From assembly GCA_023150935.1 (NCBI GenBank), contig JAKLJW010000011.1:51879-115878 (forward strand): DNA of 64,000 nucleotides, written 5' to 3'. Below the pieces are notes generated by a model. The model was not told where the DNA came from, did not search any database, and saw only the letters and a program-made list of their open reading frames with translations. The number at the start of each line of letters is the position of its first letter. Within the stretch, counting starts at the first letter, position 1. A program made the position numbers and the translations under genes. This document shows positions 48,778-57,731 of this stretch, in pieces. Source of the DNA: Candidatus Binatia bacterium. GTDB lineage: Bacteria > Desulfobacterota > Binatia > HRBIN30.

Positions 48778-49918
48778 GCCGGACGAGGCTCAGCGCGCAC
48801 TGCGCGCCGCAGTGGAGCGTTACGCGACGCGCGAGATCGCGCCCTACGCGCGCCAATGGGACGAAGCCGAACGCTTCCCGCGGGCGGTGTTCGAGGCGCT
48901 TGGCGAACTCGGTTGGCTCGGCGTCGGCATCCCCGAGGAACTTGGCGGCGCCGGGGGCAGCGCGATCGAACGGGCGCTTCTGCTCGAGGAACTCGCCCGC
49001 GCCTCGGCCGCCGTGGCTCTTGGAGTCTACGTCCATTCCGTGCTTGCGGCGGGCGCGCTCGCGACCCTCGCCGCGCCGTCCCTGACGGGCGAGGAGCTGC
49101 CCCCCCTGCTGCGCGGCGAGCGCATCGGTGCGTGGGCGTACGCCGAGCCCGACGCCGGCGCCGATGTGACACGGGCTCGGCTGAGCGCGCGCCGCGACGG
49201 TGACCGCTACGTGCTCAACGGCACCAAGCTGTACATCACCAACGGTACGATCGCGGACCGCATCGTCGTCGTGGCCAGAACCGGGGGAGAGCCGGGTCGC
49301 CTGAAGGGTCTTTCTCTGTTCCTGGTCGACGGCGATGCCCCGGGTCTGGCCCGCACGCCGATGCGTAAGCTGGGCATGCGGGCCTCGGACATGGGCGAAC
49401 TGCACTTCACCGACTGCGGGGTACCGAGTGCACGGCTGATCGGAGCCGAACACGAGGGCTTCCGCGCCGCTCTGGCCGTGCTGTCGCAGGGACGCATCTA
49501 CGGCGCCGCGCTCGCCTGCGGACTCGCCCGGGCAGCGCTCGACGCGGCGCTGGCGCATGTGCAGGTGCGCGAGCAATTCGGTGCGCCGCTCGCCGCACTG
49601 CAGGCGGTGCGGTTTTCGATCGCCGATATGACGGCGCAGCTCACCGCCGCGCGAACACTGGTCTACGCCGCTGCGGCGCGGGTCGTTGCACGGCGGAAGT
49701 TCGATGTCGAAGCCTCGATCGCCAAGCTGGTCGCGTCAGAGACCGCGACGCGGCTGGTCGAGCGGGCTCTCCACCTGCACGGTGCCCAGGGTTTCATGAT
49801 CGAGAGCGCCGTGCAGCGATACTATCGCGACAGCAAGGTCTTCGAGTGGGGCGAAGGCGCCAACGAGGTGCAGCGCGAAATGATCTTCAGCGCCGCCGTT
49901 GCCGGCCATCGCCCGTGA
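48770..49918 (+). CDS. Acyl-CoA dehydrogenase
   Basis: The 382-aa protein starts at a GTG (VFEPDEAQRALRAAVERYAT) that overlaps the hydratase gene by 8 nt. It has GAWAYAEPDAGADVTRARLS (FAD loop), KGLSLFLVDGDAPGL, and the C-terminal GAQGFMIESAVQRYYRDSKV with WGEGANEVQREMI, where Glu is at the usual EGx position. Together with the first dehydrogenase it implies two dehydrogenation steps or a heteromeric enzyme. It is the last gene of the operon. Confidence 0.92.
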   Translation: MFEPDEAQRALRAAVERYATREIAPYARQWDEAERFPRAVFEALGELGWLGVGIPEELGGAGGSAIERALLLEELARASAAVALGVYVHSVLAAGALATLAAPSLTGEELPPLLRGERIGAWAYAEPDAGADVTRARLSARRDGDRYVLNGTKLYITNGTIADRIVVVARTGGEPGRLKGLSLFLVDGDAPGLARTPMRKLGMRASDMGELHFTDCGVPSARLIGAEHEGFRAALAVLSQGRIYGAALACGLARAALDAALAHVQVREQFGAPLAALQAVRFSIADMTAQLTAARTLVYAAAARVVARRKFDVEASIAKLVASETATRLVERALHLHGAQGFMIESAVQRYYRDSKVFEWGEGANEVQREMIFSAAVAGHRP

Positions 49919-49995
49919 CCGCGCGTCAGGCGGTTCGCGGCGGTTGCCGAGCACGGATACCCTCCGAGGCGGGCCCGGAAGCGACGGTGCGACGG

Positions 49996-50026
49996 CGCGT
50001 TTCCCGCGTGTAACGTGGGAAACGCG
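49996..50026. terminator. Bidirectional hairpin between convergent genes
   Basis: CGCGTTTCCC and GGGAAACGCG form a 10-bp perfect stem around 11 bp. It lies between the stops of the acyl-CoA dehydrogenase and the deazaflavin-type oxidoreductase. There is no U tract, so termination may need Rho. Confidence 0.5.
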
Positions 50027-50512
50027 TTACGCGCGCACCTGCGGCTCGAGTGCCACCATCGGCAGGTGGCAAGCCAGCGATCGCAGGTCCTCGTCGCTGC
50101 CGTCCACCTCGAAGCCGCACATGCGGGCGACGACCCGCACGGCACGGGGGTGGCGGCGGCCATATTCGACCAACACGTCCGCCGCTTGACCGGGATCGAG
50201 GCGTCGGGCGCGAGCGGGAAAATCACGTCGTCCGATCCTTACCTCGCAGGCGGGCCTGGCGGCGAGGTTTTGCAGCCAGTCGGCGCGCTGGCCAAAGCCC
50301 GCCGCGACAATGACGGTTCCGGTCGCCGGATCGCGGTCGATCACTTCGAGCACTGTTTCACGCGGTCTGCCGGAACGCCGGCCCCGGTGCCGCAGGAGCA
50401 GGAATCGGCGGCTGAGAAGAGACCCGAATCCCAGCCGGAAGACCCATATCGGCACGCGGTAGATGCTCCGCACGAGGCCGCGCGGCGGCGCCTGGGGCCG
50501 TACCTGCCGCAT
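50027..50512 (-). CDS. Deazaflavin-dependent nitroreductase-family protein (Ddn-like)
   Basis: The 161-aa protein starts MRQVRPQAPPRGLVRSIYRV. It has FLLLRHRGRRSGRPRETVLE, then AAGFGQRADWLQNLAARPA and FEVDGSDEDLRSLA. This is the split-barrel F420-binding family that includes Ddn. Function as an F420H2-dependent reductase is inferred. The ATG shares a base with the upstream stop (TGATG), so it is coupled to the DUF2269 gene. Confidence 0.8.
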   Translation of the reverse strand: MRQVRPQAPPRGLVRSIYRVPIWVFRLGFGSLLSRRFLLLRHRGRRSGRPRETVLEVIDRDPATGTVIVAAGFGQRADWLQNLAARPACEVRIGRRDFPARARRLDPGQAADVLVEYGRRHPRAVRVVARMCGFEVDGSDEDLRSLACHLPMVALEPQVRA

Positions 50513-51000
50513 CAATCCGGGCTCCCGAACAACAGCGGCCGCTTGGCGACCATCACCACGAGCGTGAGCACGATCAACGCCGTCGCGACGGCGCCGGTGG
50601 CGGCCCAAATACGGGAAAGCCGCCGGTAGGCGCCGGGCAGACGCGTGGCCGTCGTTGCGGCACCGACGGCCAGGGCGTGCAGCCGATCCTCCAGGACGAT
50701 CGCGAAGATCAGGATCGCCGACAGCAGAGCGAACAGAAACAGGGCAGTCAGGACGAACGGGTCGTTCCACGCGCGGCCCTGAAGGTGGGCCATCCAGAGG
50801 CCGGTCACCGGGAGGATCACCGAGGCGGGGATCAGAAAGACGCGATCGAAGCGAGCGATCCAGGTCAGTGCCGAGACGATTTCGGCCACGTTACGGCTGC
50901 GATCGGCGCGCGTCTTGGCGTATCCGTTGGCCAGCGAGACACCGACATACAGCGCCATGGCCAGCAGGTGCACGAGCCGCAGCACAAGGAAAGTTGTCAT
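50512..51000 (-). CDS. DUF2269-type integral membrane protein
   Basis: The 162-aa product has four hydrophobic segments: FLVLRLVHLLAMALYVGVSL, FLIPASVILPVTGLWMA, FVLTALFLFALLSAILIF, and AVATALIVLTLVVMVA. The WMAHLQGRAWND stretch is typical of DUF2269 proteins. No function is known. It is upstream of and overlaps the Ddn-like gene. Confidence 0.75.
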   Translation of the reverse strand: MTTFLVLRLVHLLAMALYVGVSLANGYAKTRADRSRNVAEIVSALTWIARFDRVFLIPASVILPVTGLWMAHLQGRAWNDPFVLTALFLFALLSAILIFAIVLEDRLHALAVGAATTATRLPGAYRRLSRIWAATGAVATALIVLTLVVMVAKRPLLFGSPD

Positions 51001-51113
51001 GGCTGGGCGCCGCAGGGGGCAGCCCGCGCGGTTGCTGCGGGCGCCAGCCCACCCTGAGAGAGGGCTGCGGCGTGCCGCAGTCTCCTCAGGGCGGGGCCGG
51101 GCTGGTCAACGCC

Positions 51114-52142
51114 TCACTCTTCGAGCAACCCGCAGCTGCAATCGTTCGGAACGGAGGGATCCTCCGGCCGGCACACACCGAGAGCGCCGTTAATCTGGCA
51201 CGACGCGCCGCAGGGGCACACCGGCGGGACGATAAACACACACGTGCAAGCATTCGGATTTGCGGCTGTCGGCTGGCAGACGCCGACAGCGCCGCCCACC
51301 TGACACGGAGTGCCGCACGGGCAGTCGGGTTCCGGCGGCGTCACCACGCACGAACACGCGGGACTCGCCGGGTCGATCTGCTTGCACAGTCCCGTTGCGC
51401 CGCTCGCCTGATCCGTGCAGGTCGCCCCGCACGGGCAATCCGACACGCACACGCACCCCTGATCGGCGGCGTCGGGCTGGCACGCCTCGCCCGGATTCGG
51501 ACAGGTTCCGCCGCACTGGTGGAAGCCGATCGGGCCGCACGGCCGTTCGCAGGTTCCGGCCGTCGTGCACATGGCCCCGGGCGCGGCCGCGCAACCATGG
51601 CGCCAACACTGCCGCGGTGTCTCCATCGCGCATCCGCCGGCACACTGGCAGCACACCGGCTCGGGGCACTGGCCGTTCACGCAGCGGTCGACCACGGCGC
51701 AGCCGGCCCGCTCGCAGCGCCGTGCCGAGGCGCACTGCCGGGCACCGTCCGGGCACTCGCAACACACCGGATCGCACGGGAAGTACGGCAGGCCGGTTGC
51801 CCTGCGCCAGTTCTCGCGCAGCGCGTCGCAGGCGCGGCCCGGATGACCGTCCGCACACCGAAGGCCGTTGCAGTAGGCCCTGCACAGGCCGGCCGCCGCA
51901 CCAGAAAGGCCCGCGCACTCGCCGCCGCCCCCGCCGCCACTGCAACGCGGGTCCTGCGACGACGTGCAGGTGCTGGCGAGCGCCGTGCCGCCAGACGCGG
52001 TGCAACTCCGCGCCGTCTTGTTGGTGCAGGCCGTGCCGATGCAGCAGCCGGTAATCTGAGCCGACGCGCTTCGCGCCGTCCCGCTCGTCACCAGCACGAA
52101 TGCACCGATGAGCAACGCACCACGGACAAAGAAAGCTTTCAT
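51114..52142 (-). CDS. Secreted Cys-rich protein with tandem CPCG repeats
   Basis: The 342-aa product has a signal peptide (GALLIGAFVLVTSGTARSASA). The mature part begins QITGCCIGTACTNKTARSCT and is dense in Cys. At the C-terminus three repeats of about 33 residues follow the pattern CPCGxxC, GxxGxC and CxC (DCPCGATC, DCPCGTPC, VCPCGASC). The middle contains CCECPDGARQC and CCQCAGGC. GGGGG lies before the ATG at 52142. A disulfide-stabilised surface or matrix protein is likely. It is downstream of the MbnP-MbnH fusion on the same strand. Confidence 0.8.
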   Translation of the reverse strand: MKAFFVRGALLIGAFVLVTSGTARSASAQITGCCIGTACTNKTARSCTASGGTALASTCTSSQDPRCSGGGGGGECAGLSGAAAGLCRAYCNGLRCADGHPGRACDALRENWRRATGLPYFPCDPVCCECPDGARQCASARRCERAGCAVVDRCVNGQCPEPVCCQCAGGCAMETPRQCWRHGCAAAPGAMCTTAGTCERPCGPIGFHQCGGTCPNPGEACQPDAADQGCVCVSDCPCGATCTDQASGATGLCKQIDPASPACSCVVTPPEPDCPCGTPCQVGGAVGVCQPTAANPNACTCVFIVPPVCPCGASCQINGALGVCRPEDPSVPNDCSCGLLEE

Positions 52143-52209
52143 CGCAGACCCCCTGTCGGCTGCTTCACATCCACACCACCGATCATCATCCGCTATCGGC
52201 GGCGGATTA

Positions 52210-52226
52210 TGCGCCCCGAGGGCGCA
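52210..52226 (-). terminator. Short hairpin after the MbnP-MbnH fusion gene
   Basis: TGCGCCC, CGA, GGGCGCA is a perfect 7-bp stem with a 3-base loop, 37 bp past the stop. There is no U tract. It may terminate or stabilise the transcript. Confidence 0.35.
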
Positions 52227-52262
52227 CACCGTCAACGGGTTTCTACCGCGATCCTGTCGACC

Positions 52263-54107
52263 TCACTCGAACGGCGAGGCGAGTGCGGGATTGGTCGTGA
52301 ACGAGAGGTCGGTGAGGGTGAGAAGGAAGGCGAGGAGGTCGGCTTTTTCCTCCGTGGTGAGGCGAACCCCGCCCTGCGCCACGTTCTTCATCAGCGGGTC
52401 CACGGTTGCGGAGTACTGCAGCCCTTCGCTGTAGAAGTCGATCACTTCCGCCAGCGTCGCATAGCGATCGTCGTGCATGTAGGGGGCCGTGAGGGCGATA
52501 TTGCGCAATGTCGGCGTCTTGAACTTGCCGTTGTCGGCCGCGTCGCCGGTTATGTCGGCCAGCCCCTTGCGTGGCGGCTCGGTATCGAGCCCGGTGTTGT
52601 GAAACCGGTTATCCGTAAATAGCGTCGTGCCGTGACAGTGAAAGCAGTCGCCGGTCTCGCTGTAGAACAGCATGGCCCCACGCCGCTCGGCGTCGGTCAA
52701 CGACTCCTCTCCGCGCAGGTAGCGGTCGAGCTTCGAGTCGAACGAAACCAGCGTGCGCTGGAACTGGGCGAGGGCGTAGGCCGCCTTCCGGGTCGTGATC
52801 GGACCCGGCCCGAAAGCCCGCGTGAACATATCGAGGTACACCGGATCGGCCGCCACCCGACTCATGTCCGCTTCGAAAAACTCCTCGACCTCGAAGCGCA
52901 TGACTTCCTCGAGCGTGCCCTGGACTTTCCCGTCCCACAGGAAGGCGTCGGCGAACGCCAGGTTGATGTGCGCCAGGATCCCCGTGGTTCGGTTCGACGT
53001 GAACGCCGTTTGCTGCAGGTGGCAGGTTGCACAGGCGCGGTTTCCGATGCCGTCGAGTCGGCTGTCGTAGTACAGCCGGCGCCCGAGGGCCACGCCTTCG
53101 ACGGTGGTCGGGTTGTCGGCCGGCACGATCATCGGTATGGGCACGTTGGCGGGCAACTCGATGACGTAGGGCTCGGGCACGACCGCCGGGGGACGCTGTT
53201 CCGGCGGACCGACGTAGCCGAGCGCAAAGACGTTCCAGCCGTTCTGTTGGGCGGTCCGCTGCGCCGGGGCATTGCCCATCATGCCCGGCATGTAGTCGTT
53301 GAAGTCGTAGACGTTCGGGTCCTGCAGCCACTCCGCGATGTCCATCGCGATTTCGACCTCGACTTCGTCGTCGTCCACGTCGATGGCGAGATCGGGCAGT
53401 GCCACCGGCACCGAGTAGTCCATGCCCATCAGCATGCCGGTGTGGAGCTTGTAGTTGGCGATTTGCTGCTGGCGGTCGACGAACCGGCCTTCGAGCTTCA
53501 TATAGTGGTAGCCGCCGCCCATCATGTCCGGCCACTCCATCAGCGATTCGGGCGGTCGCACGAAGGCGTTGCTGACGTTCTTGGCCCTGGGGATACCGAA
53601 CACGAACGACACGCCCGTGTACGAGCCGGGTGGAATCGGTGTCGACGGCGTGTACTGCAGCGTGGCCGGCTCCGCGAGGTCCACGTAGTGGATGTCGTCG
53701 AGCCGCACGGGATCCATGCCCTCGCGCTCGAGCACGAAATCGGAGACGAAGTACTGCAGTCGCATCACCCCGTAACGATTGCCGGCGGCATTGGTGTATG
53801 GCGTGTCGGGCCCGATAACCACCGGTCCGGTGAGTCCGACCACGTGCGCAAACGAGAAGCTCACCACGCCACCGACGGGCACCAGGGTCGGCGTAGGAGT
53901 GGGCGAAGAAACGGGAGGCGAGGTCTCTGTCGCCGAGGGCAGCGGCGAGGCGGTCGCCGTCGGGGCGGGTGGGCGGGTTGGGGTCGGGTCCGTTTTGCTG
54001 CCGTTACCGTCGCCCCCGCAACCAGCCGCCGTGGCGATCGCCAGCGTCAGTGCCATCGTCAGGCCGGGCCATCTTGCGGCGCGCCGCCACGCCGTAGTTC
54101 TCTCCAT
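52263..54107 (-). CDS. Lipoprotein fusing an MbnP-like copper domain and an MbnH/MauG-type diheme peroxidase
   Basis: The 614-aa protein has a lipoprotein leader (MALTLAIATAAGC, lipidation Cys30) and a Pro/Thr linker to about 78. Residues 80-290 form an MbnP-like domain: SFSFAHVVGLTGPVVIG, VMRLQYFVSDFVLERE, then EWPDMMGGGYHYMKLEGRF (W192, H201) and KLHTGMLMG. Residues 305-610 are a diheme cytochrome c peroxidase/MauG domain with CATCH (359-363), CFHCH (488-492) and FKTPTLRNIALTAPYMHD. MbnH-type enzymes convert a Trp of partner MbnP to kynurenine, creating a copper site; here both are one chain. An ideal AGGAGGTGAT lies 7 nt before the ATG. It is membrane-anchored, facing the periplasm. Confidence 0.85.
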   Translation of the reverse strand: MERTTAWRRAARWPGLTMALTLAIATAAGCGGDGNGSKTDPTPTRPPAPTATASPLPSATETSPPVSSPTPTPTLVPVGGVVSFSFAHVVGLTGPVVIGPDTPYTNAAGNRYGVMRLQYFVSDFVLEREGMDPVRLDDIHYVDLAEPATLQYTPSTPIPPGSYTGVSFVFGIPRAKNVSNAFVRPPESLMEWPDMMGGGYHYMKLEGRFVDRQQQIANYKLHTGMLMGMDYSVPVALPDLAIDVDDDEVEVEIAMDIAEWLQDPNVYDFNDYMPGMMGNAPAQRTAQQNGWNVFALGYVGPPEQRPPAVVPEPYVIELPANVPIPMIVPADNPTTVEGVALGRRLYYDSRLDGIGNRACATCHLQQTAFTSNRTTGILAHINLAFADAFLWDGKVQGTLEEVMRFEVEEFFEADMSRVAADPVYLDMFTRAFGPGPITTRKAAYALAQFQRTLVSFDSKLDRYLRGEESLTDAERRGAMLFYSETGDCFHCHGTTLFTDNRFHNTGLDTEPPRKGLADITGDAADNGKFKTPTLRNIALTAPYMHDDRYATLAEVIDFYSEGLQYSATVDPLMKNVAQGGVRLTTEEKADLLAFLLTLTDLSFTTNPALASPFE

Positions 54108-54281
54108 CGCATCACCTCCTCGGGGCGGAATCGATCGCGATCCGCCTCGTCGTTAGTGGCGGCAACCGTACCAGTCGGACGAGATTAGCGGGACGAGGCA
54201 AATTGTCGCATCTTCCGCCGGCGCGTGGGGCCGTCCGGGTGCCTCTTGCCAATGCCTGGCGAGGCGTGGCGTAGTGCGCGC

Positions 54282-55310
54282 ATGATGACATCCAGGCGGC
54301 CCCGTCACTGGTCGGTTATCGGTCCCGCGCCCGTTGCCGAGCTCACCGGCATGTGCCGAATGCTCGAGGCCGCCGGCATCCACGGTGTGTTCGCCCCGCA
54401 GGTGCTCGGACCGCCGTGGATTCCGCTGGCAGCGGCGGCGGCCGCCACCGAGCGCATCCTTCTCGCCAGTGGCATCGCCATCGCGGCCGCCCGCAGCCCG
54501 TTCGAAACCGCGATGGCCGCGATCGATATGGATCGGCTCAGCGGCGGCCGCTTCGTCCTCGGCCTGGGTACGAGTGTGCTGGCGTGGACCCGTGGCATCT
54601 TCGGCTCCACCGTCGAAAAGCAGGTTTCCCACCTGCGCGAGACGGTAGACGCCATACGTCACATCGTCGCCGGCGCCCACTGCGGTCTGGCGCCCTTCGA
54701 GGGCGAGTTCTACCGTGCCGATTTCCGCGAGTTGCAGCCGACGGCGCCGCCCGTGCGGGACCGAATTCCGATCTGGATCGCTGCGCTGCGCTCCCGGATG
54801 GTGCAGCTTGCCGCCGAGGTCGGCGACGGCCTGATGGGCCATCCGATGTGGTCCGTGCCGTGGACGATCGAGCACATGCGGCCGGCATTCGAGACGGCGC
54901 TGGCGAAGGCCGGACGTCGCCGCGCCGACGTCGAAGTGAACCTCTGGTACTGGGCGGCCCCGGGGTCCGACATTCGCCAGGCGCTCGACGACTCGCGGCC
55001 GACGATGGCCTTTTACGGCGGTGTCGCGCAGTACGAGCCGTTTTTTGCCGCGCACGGCTTTGCCGAGGTGGCGCGCAAGCTGCAGGTCGCCGTGCAGCAG
55101 GGGGACTATCGGAAGGCCGCGCAACTGGTTCCCGACGAGATGGTCCGTACGTTCGTCGCGATCGGCGGCCCGGAGGAGATCCGTGCTCATTTCGCGCCGA
55201 TTGCCGAGTTTGCCGACTCCCTCTGCATCGTGCCGCCGGTTTACACGCTACCCCCGGAAAAGGTGATGGCGTACGGCGCCGCTGTCGCCGCGGCGATGTA
55301 CGGTTCGTGA
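54282..55310 (+). CDS. LLM-class (luciferase-like) oxidoreductase, probably F420-dependent
   Basis: The 342-aa TIM-barrel protein starts MMTSRRPRHWSVIGPAPVAE. It has LLASGIAIAAARSPFETAMA, GGRFVLGLGTSVLAWTRGIF and GDGLMGHPMWSVPWT, as in bacterial luciferase-like F420-dependent enzymes. FMN use cannot be excluded. The frame extends upstream, but the ATG at 54282 gives the family-like N-terminus. It precedes DUF3237 and methyltransferase genes in the same direction. Confidence 0.85.
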   Translation: MMTSRRPRHWSVIGPAPVAELTGMCRMLEAAGIHGVFAPQVLGPPWIPLAAAAAATERILLASGIAIAAARSPFETAMAAIDMDRLSGGRFVLGLGTSVLAWTRGIFGSTVEKQVSHLRETVDAIRHIVAGAHCGLAPFEGEFYRADFRELQPTAPPVRDRIPIWIAALRSRMVQLAAEVGDGLMGHPMWSVPWTIEHMRPAFETALAKAGRRRADVEVNLWYWAAPGSDIRQALDDSRPTMAFYGGVAQYEPFFAAHGFAEVARKLQVAVQQGDYRKAAQLVPDEMVRTFVAIGGPEEIRAHFAPIAEFADSLCIVPPVYTLPPEKVMAYGAAVAAAMYGS

Positions 55311-55351
55311 TCGACACGGTCTGCGGCTGCACCCAGGATGGAGGCGATGCG

Positions 55352-55813
55352 ATGCGAAACCCACCGCAACTGGAGCTCCTCTGCGAATACTACGCCACGC
55401 TTGCCGAACCGCTGGTGGTCGGTAACGGCCCCTACGGGATGCGGCAGATCTTCCACGTTACCGGCGGGGAGGTGACCGGTCCGAGGCTGCGCGGTCGGGT
55501 GCTCCCGAGCGGTGCGGATTGGATTCTGCTGGGTGCCGACGGGGTTGGCCGGCTGGACGTTCGTGCCGCCATGGAGACGCACGACGGCGCCGTGCTTTAC
55601 GTGCACTACGTCGGGGTATTGCACCTCAACGAGGCGACCATGGCGGCGATGGCGGCGGGCCGAATGACGGAGTTCGGCGAGACGATCTTCTACGTGAATC
55701 CGCGTGTCGAAACCGGCGATCCGCGCTACGCCTGGCTCAATGGGGCCTTCCTTCTCAACCAGGGCAGGGTCGGACCCGGTCGCGTGGAGTACCGGATGTT
55801 CGAGGTGAAGTGA
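55352..55813 (+). CDS. DUF3237 protein
   Basis: The 153-aa protein starts MRNPPQLELLCEYYATLAEP. It contains RQIFHVTGGEVTGPRLRGRV and VLPSGADWILLGADGVGRLD, and RVETGDPRYAWLNGAFLLNQ, which is the DUF3237 signature. The family is a small beta-barrel of unknown role, often near oxidoreductases. It lies 42 bp after the LLM gene. Confidence 0.85.
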   Translation: MRNPPQLELLCEYYATLAEPLVVGNGPYGMRQIFHVTGGEVTGPRLRGRVLPSGADWILLGADGVGRLDVRAAMETHDGAVLYVHYVGVLHLNEATMAAMAAGRMTEFGETIFYVNPRVETGDPRYAWLNGAFLLNQGRVGPGRVEYRMFEVK

Positions 55814-55829
55814 CTTCCGGGGGCCGTCG

Positions 55830-56633
55830 ATGGCGAGGAAAGTCAAGCAAGAGAAGCGCAAGGGAACCCCCTCGATCGAGGAGACGGCGCGGCGCATTTT
55901 CGCCGAGCGGGCCGCGTTCTATACCACCAGCGTGGCGCACACGGATCCGCAGGTTCTCGCCCGCGTCGTTGCGCTGGCAGAGCCGGCGCCGGATTGGTCA
56001 GTGCTCGACGTTGCCACCGGCTCGGGGCACACGGCTTTCGCTCTGGCCCCCCACGTCCGCGACGCAGTGGGCACGGACCTCACCCCGGCCATGCTTGCCG
56101 AAGCGACGCGGCTCCGCGCGGCGTCGGGCCGTTCGAACGTCCGCTTCGTGGTTGCCGACGTGCACGCGCTGCCGTTTCCCGCCGCCACCTTCGCGCTGGT
56201 CACCTGCCGACGGGCGGCGCACCATTTCTCCGACATCGCACGCGCCATCGGAGAGATGCACCGCGTGCTGCGGCCGGGGGGTCGTCTGGTCATCGACGAT
56301 CGCAGTGTTCCGTCCGACGATTTCGTCGACGCCTGTATGAATCGGCTCGATGTGTACCACGACGAGTCGCACGTCCGCGAGTATCGCGCCGACGAGTGGG
56401 TACAGATGCTCGAAAGCGCCGGTTTCGTCGTCGAGGTCTCGGAGCCGTATCGTAAACACCGCCCGCTCACGGCCCTCACGAACGGGGTCTCGGCGGCCAA
56501 TGTTGCGGGCATTCATGCTCTGCTCGACGCGCTCACCGCGGAGGAGCGCGTTGCCCTGAACCTGTGCGACGTGGACGGCGAGCCCTACCTCGACCATTAC
56601 TTCGTCCTGGTGGCCGCGCGCCGCAGTGTCTGA
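55830..56633 (+). CDS. Class I SAM-dependent methyltransferase (UbiE/COQ5-like)
   Basis: The 267-aa protein has a basic N-terminus (MARKVKQEKRKGTPSIEETA) and SAM motifs VLDVATGSGHTAFALAPHVR, GTDLTPAMLAEA, and VRFVVADVHALPFPAATFAL. HRVLRPGGRLVIDDRS follows. The substrate is unknown. It follows the DUF3237 gene by 16 bp. Confidence 0.88.
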   Translation: MARKVKQEKRKGTPSIEETARRIFAERAAFYTTSVAHTDPQVLARVVALAEPAPDWSVLDVATGSGHTAFALAPHVRDAVGTDLTPAMLAEATRLRAASGRSNVRFVVADVHALPFPAATFALVTCRRAAHHFSDIARAIGEMHRVLRPGGRLVIDDRSVPSDDFVDACMNRLDVYHDESHVREYRADEWVQMLESAGFVVEVSEPYRKHRPLTALTNGVSAANVAGIHALLDALTAEERVALNLCDVDGEPYLDHYFVLVAARRSV

Positions 56634-56758
56634 AGCGGCGTTCCGGCGACCGGGGAAGGTCCGGCTGGCCGGAGATCGGCTTGCAGGCACGACCCTGGCC
56701 CAGTTAGGCTGCGCCCGCGGCCCGCGCGGGCGGTGGGTTGCGGATAGGACACGAAGAG

Positions 56759-57613
56759 ATGACGCAATGGCAGATCGACGTGGGCGACGCGGACTTCGAG
56801 ACGGCAGTCGTCGAGCGTTCGAGCGCGGTTCCGATCGTCGTCGATTTCTGGGCGGAGTGGTGTGCGCCGTGCCGGCAGTTGGCTCCCATGCTCGAACGGC
56901 TGGCGGATGAGCATCGCGGGGCCTTCGTGCTCGCGAAGTGCAACATCGATCAGAACCCGGCGGTTGCGTCGGCGCTGGGCATTCAGAGCATCCCGACCGT
57001 TCTCGGATTTCGCGATCGTCAGGTCGTTGCCGAATTCGTCGGCGCGCAACCGGAAAGTGTCATCCGGCAGTTTCTGGAGCAGGTGCTGCCCGGCGAGGCC
57101 GATCGGGCGGCCGCGGCCGCGGCCGAGGCGTTGGCGGCGGGCCGGAACGCGGAGGCCGAAATGCAGTTCCGGCACGCCCTTGAGTTGGATGCGCGTTGCG
57201 ATCGGGCGCGCGTCGGACTGGCCGCCCTCCTCCGCGATCGTGGCGAGTACGTCGAGGCATTGGACGTGCTGGAGCGCGTCACCCTCGGATGGTTGCGCCA
57301 CGAGGCCGACCGTCTGGCGGCAGAAATCCGGGTGCGGCAATCGGGCGGCGGAGCCGATCTCGCGGCGTTGCGCGCGCGGGTCGCGGTGGCGCCGGCCGAT
57401 TTCGAGGCGCGTTTCTCCCTGGCGCAGGCGCTGGGGAGCGGCAGGCAGTACGAAGCGGCCTTGCGGGAATACCTCGAGATCGTGCGCCGCGACCGCGCCT
57501 GGCATGACGGCGCGGCACGTAAGGCCATGATCGACATCTTCGATCTTCTCGGAGGTGACGACCCGCTGACCGGCAGGTACCGGTCGGAACTGGCGAAGAT
57601 CCTGTTTAGTTGA
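56759..57613 (+). CDS. Thioredoxin-domain protein with TPR-like C-terminus (CnoX/YbbN-like)
   Basis: The 284-aa protein starts MTQWQIDVGDADFETAVVER. It has VVDFWAEWCAPCRQLAPMLE with a full CxxC active site, then GIQSIPTVLGFRDRQVVAEF. The C-terminal half (about 115-284) has helical repeats (AAAAAEALAAGRNAEAEMQF, RVGLAALLRDRGEYVEALDV), as in CnoX. Known CnoX proteins protect chaperonin clients from oxidation. The CAPC pair suggests it is also redox-active. An ATG seven codons upstream is possible. Confidence 0.88.
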   Translation: MTQWQIDVGDADFETAVVERSSAVPIVVDFWAEWCAPCRQLAPMLERLADEHRGAFVLAKCNIDQNPAVASALGIQSIPTVLGFRDRQVVAEFVGAQPESVIRQFLEQVLPGEADRAAAAAAEALAAGRNAEAEMQFRHALELDARCDRARVGLAALLRDRGEYVEALDVLERVTLGWLRHEADRLAAEIRVRQSGGGADLAALRARVAVAPADFEARFSLAQALGSGRQYEAALREYLEIVRRDRAWHDGAARKAMIDIFDLLGGDDPLTGRYRSELAKILFS

Positions 57614-57731
57614 ACCGCGGCATCGCCGGGTCAAGGGGGTGCTGCGTGGCGGCGAAGACCGTACGCGCCCGCCGTCCGCCGCGAGGTCGGTGTGGAAAAA
57701 CGACTGTGGACCGCCTATCGTTCGGCCACCG

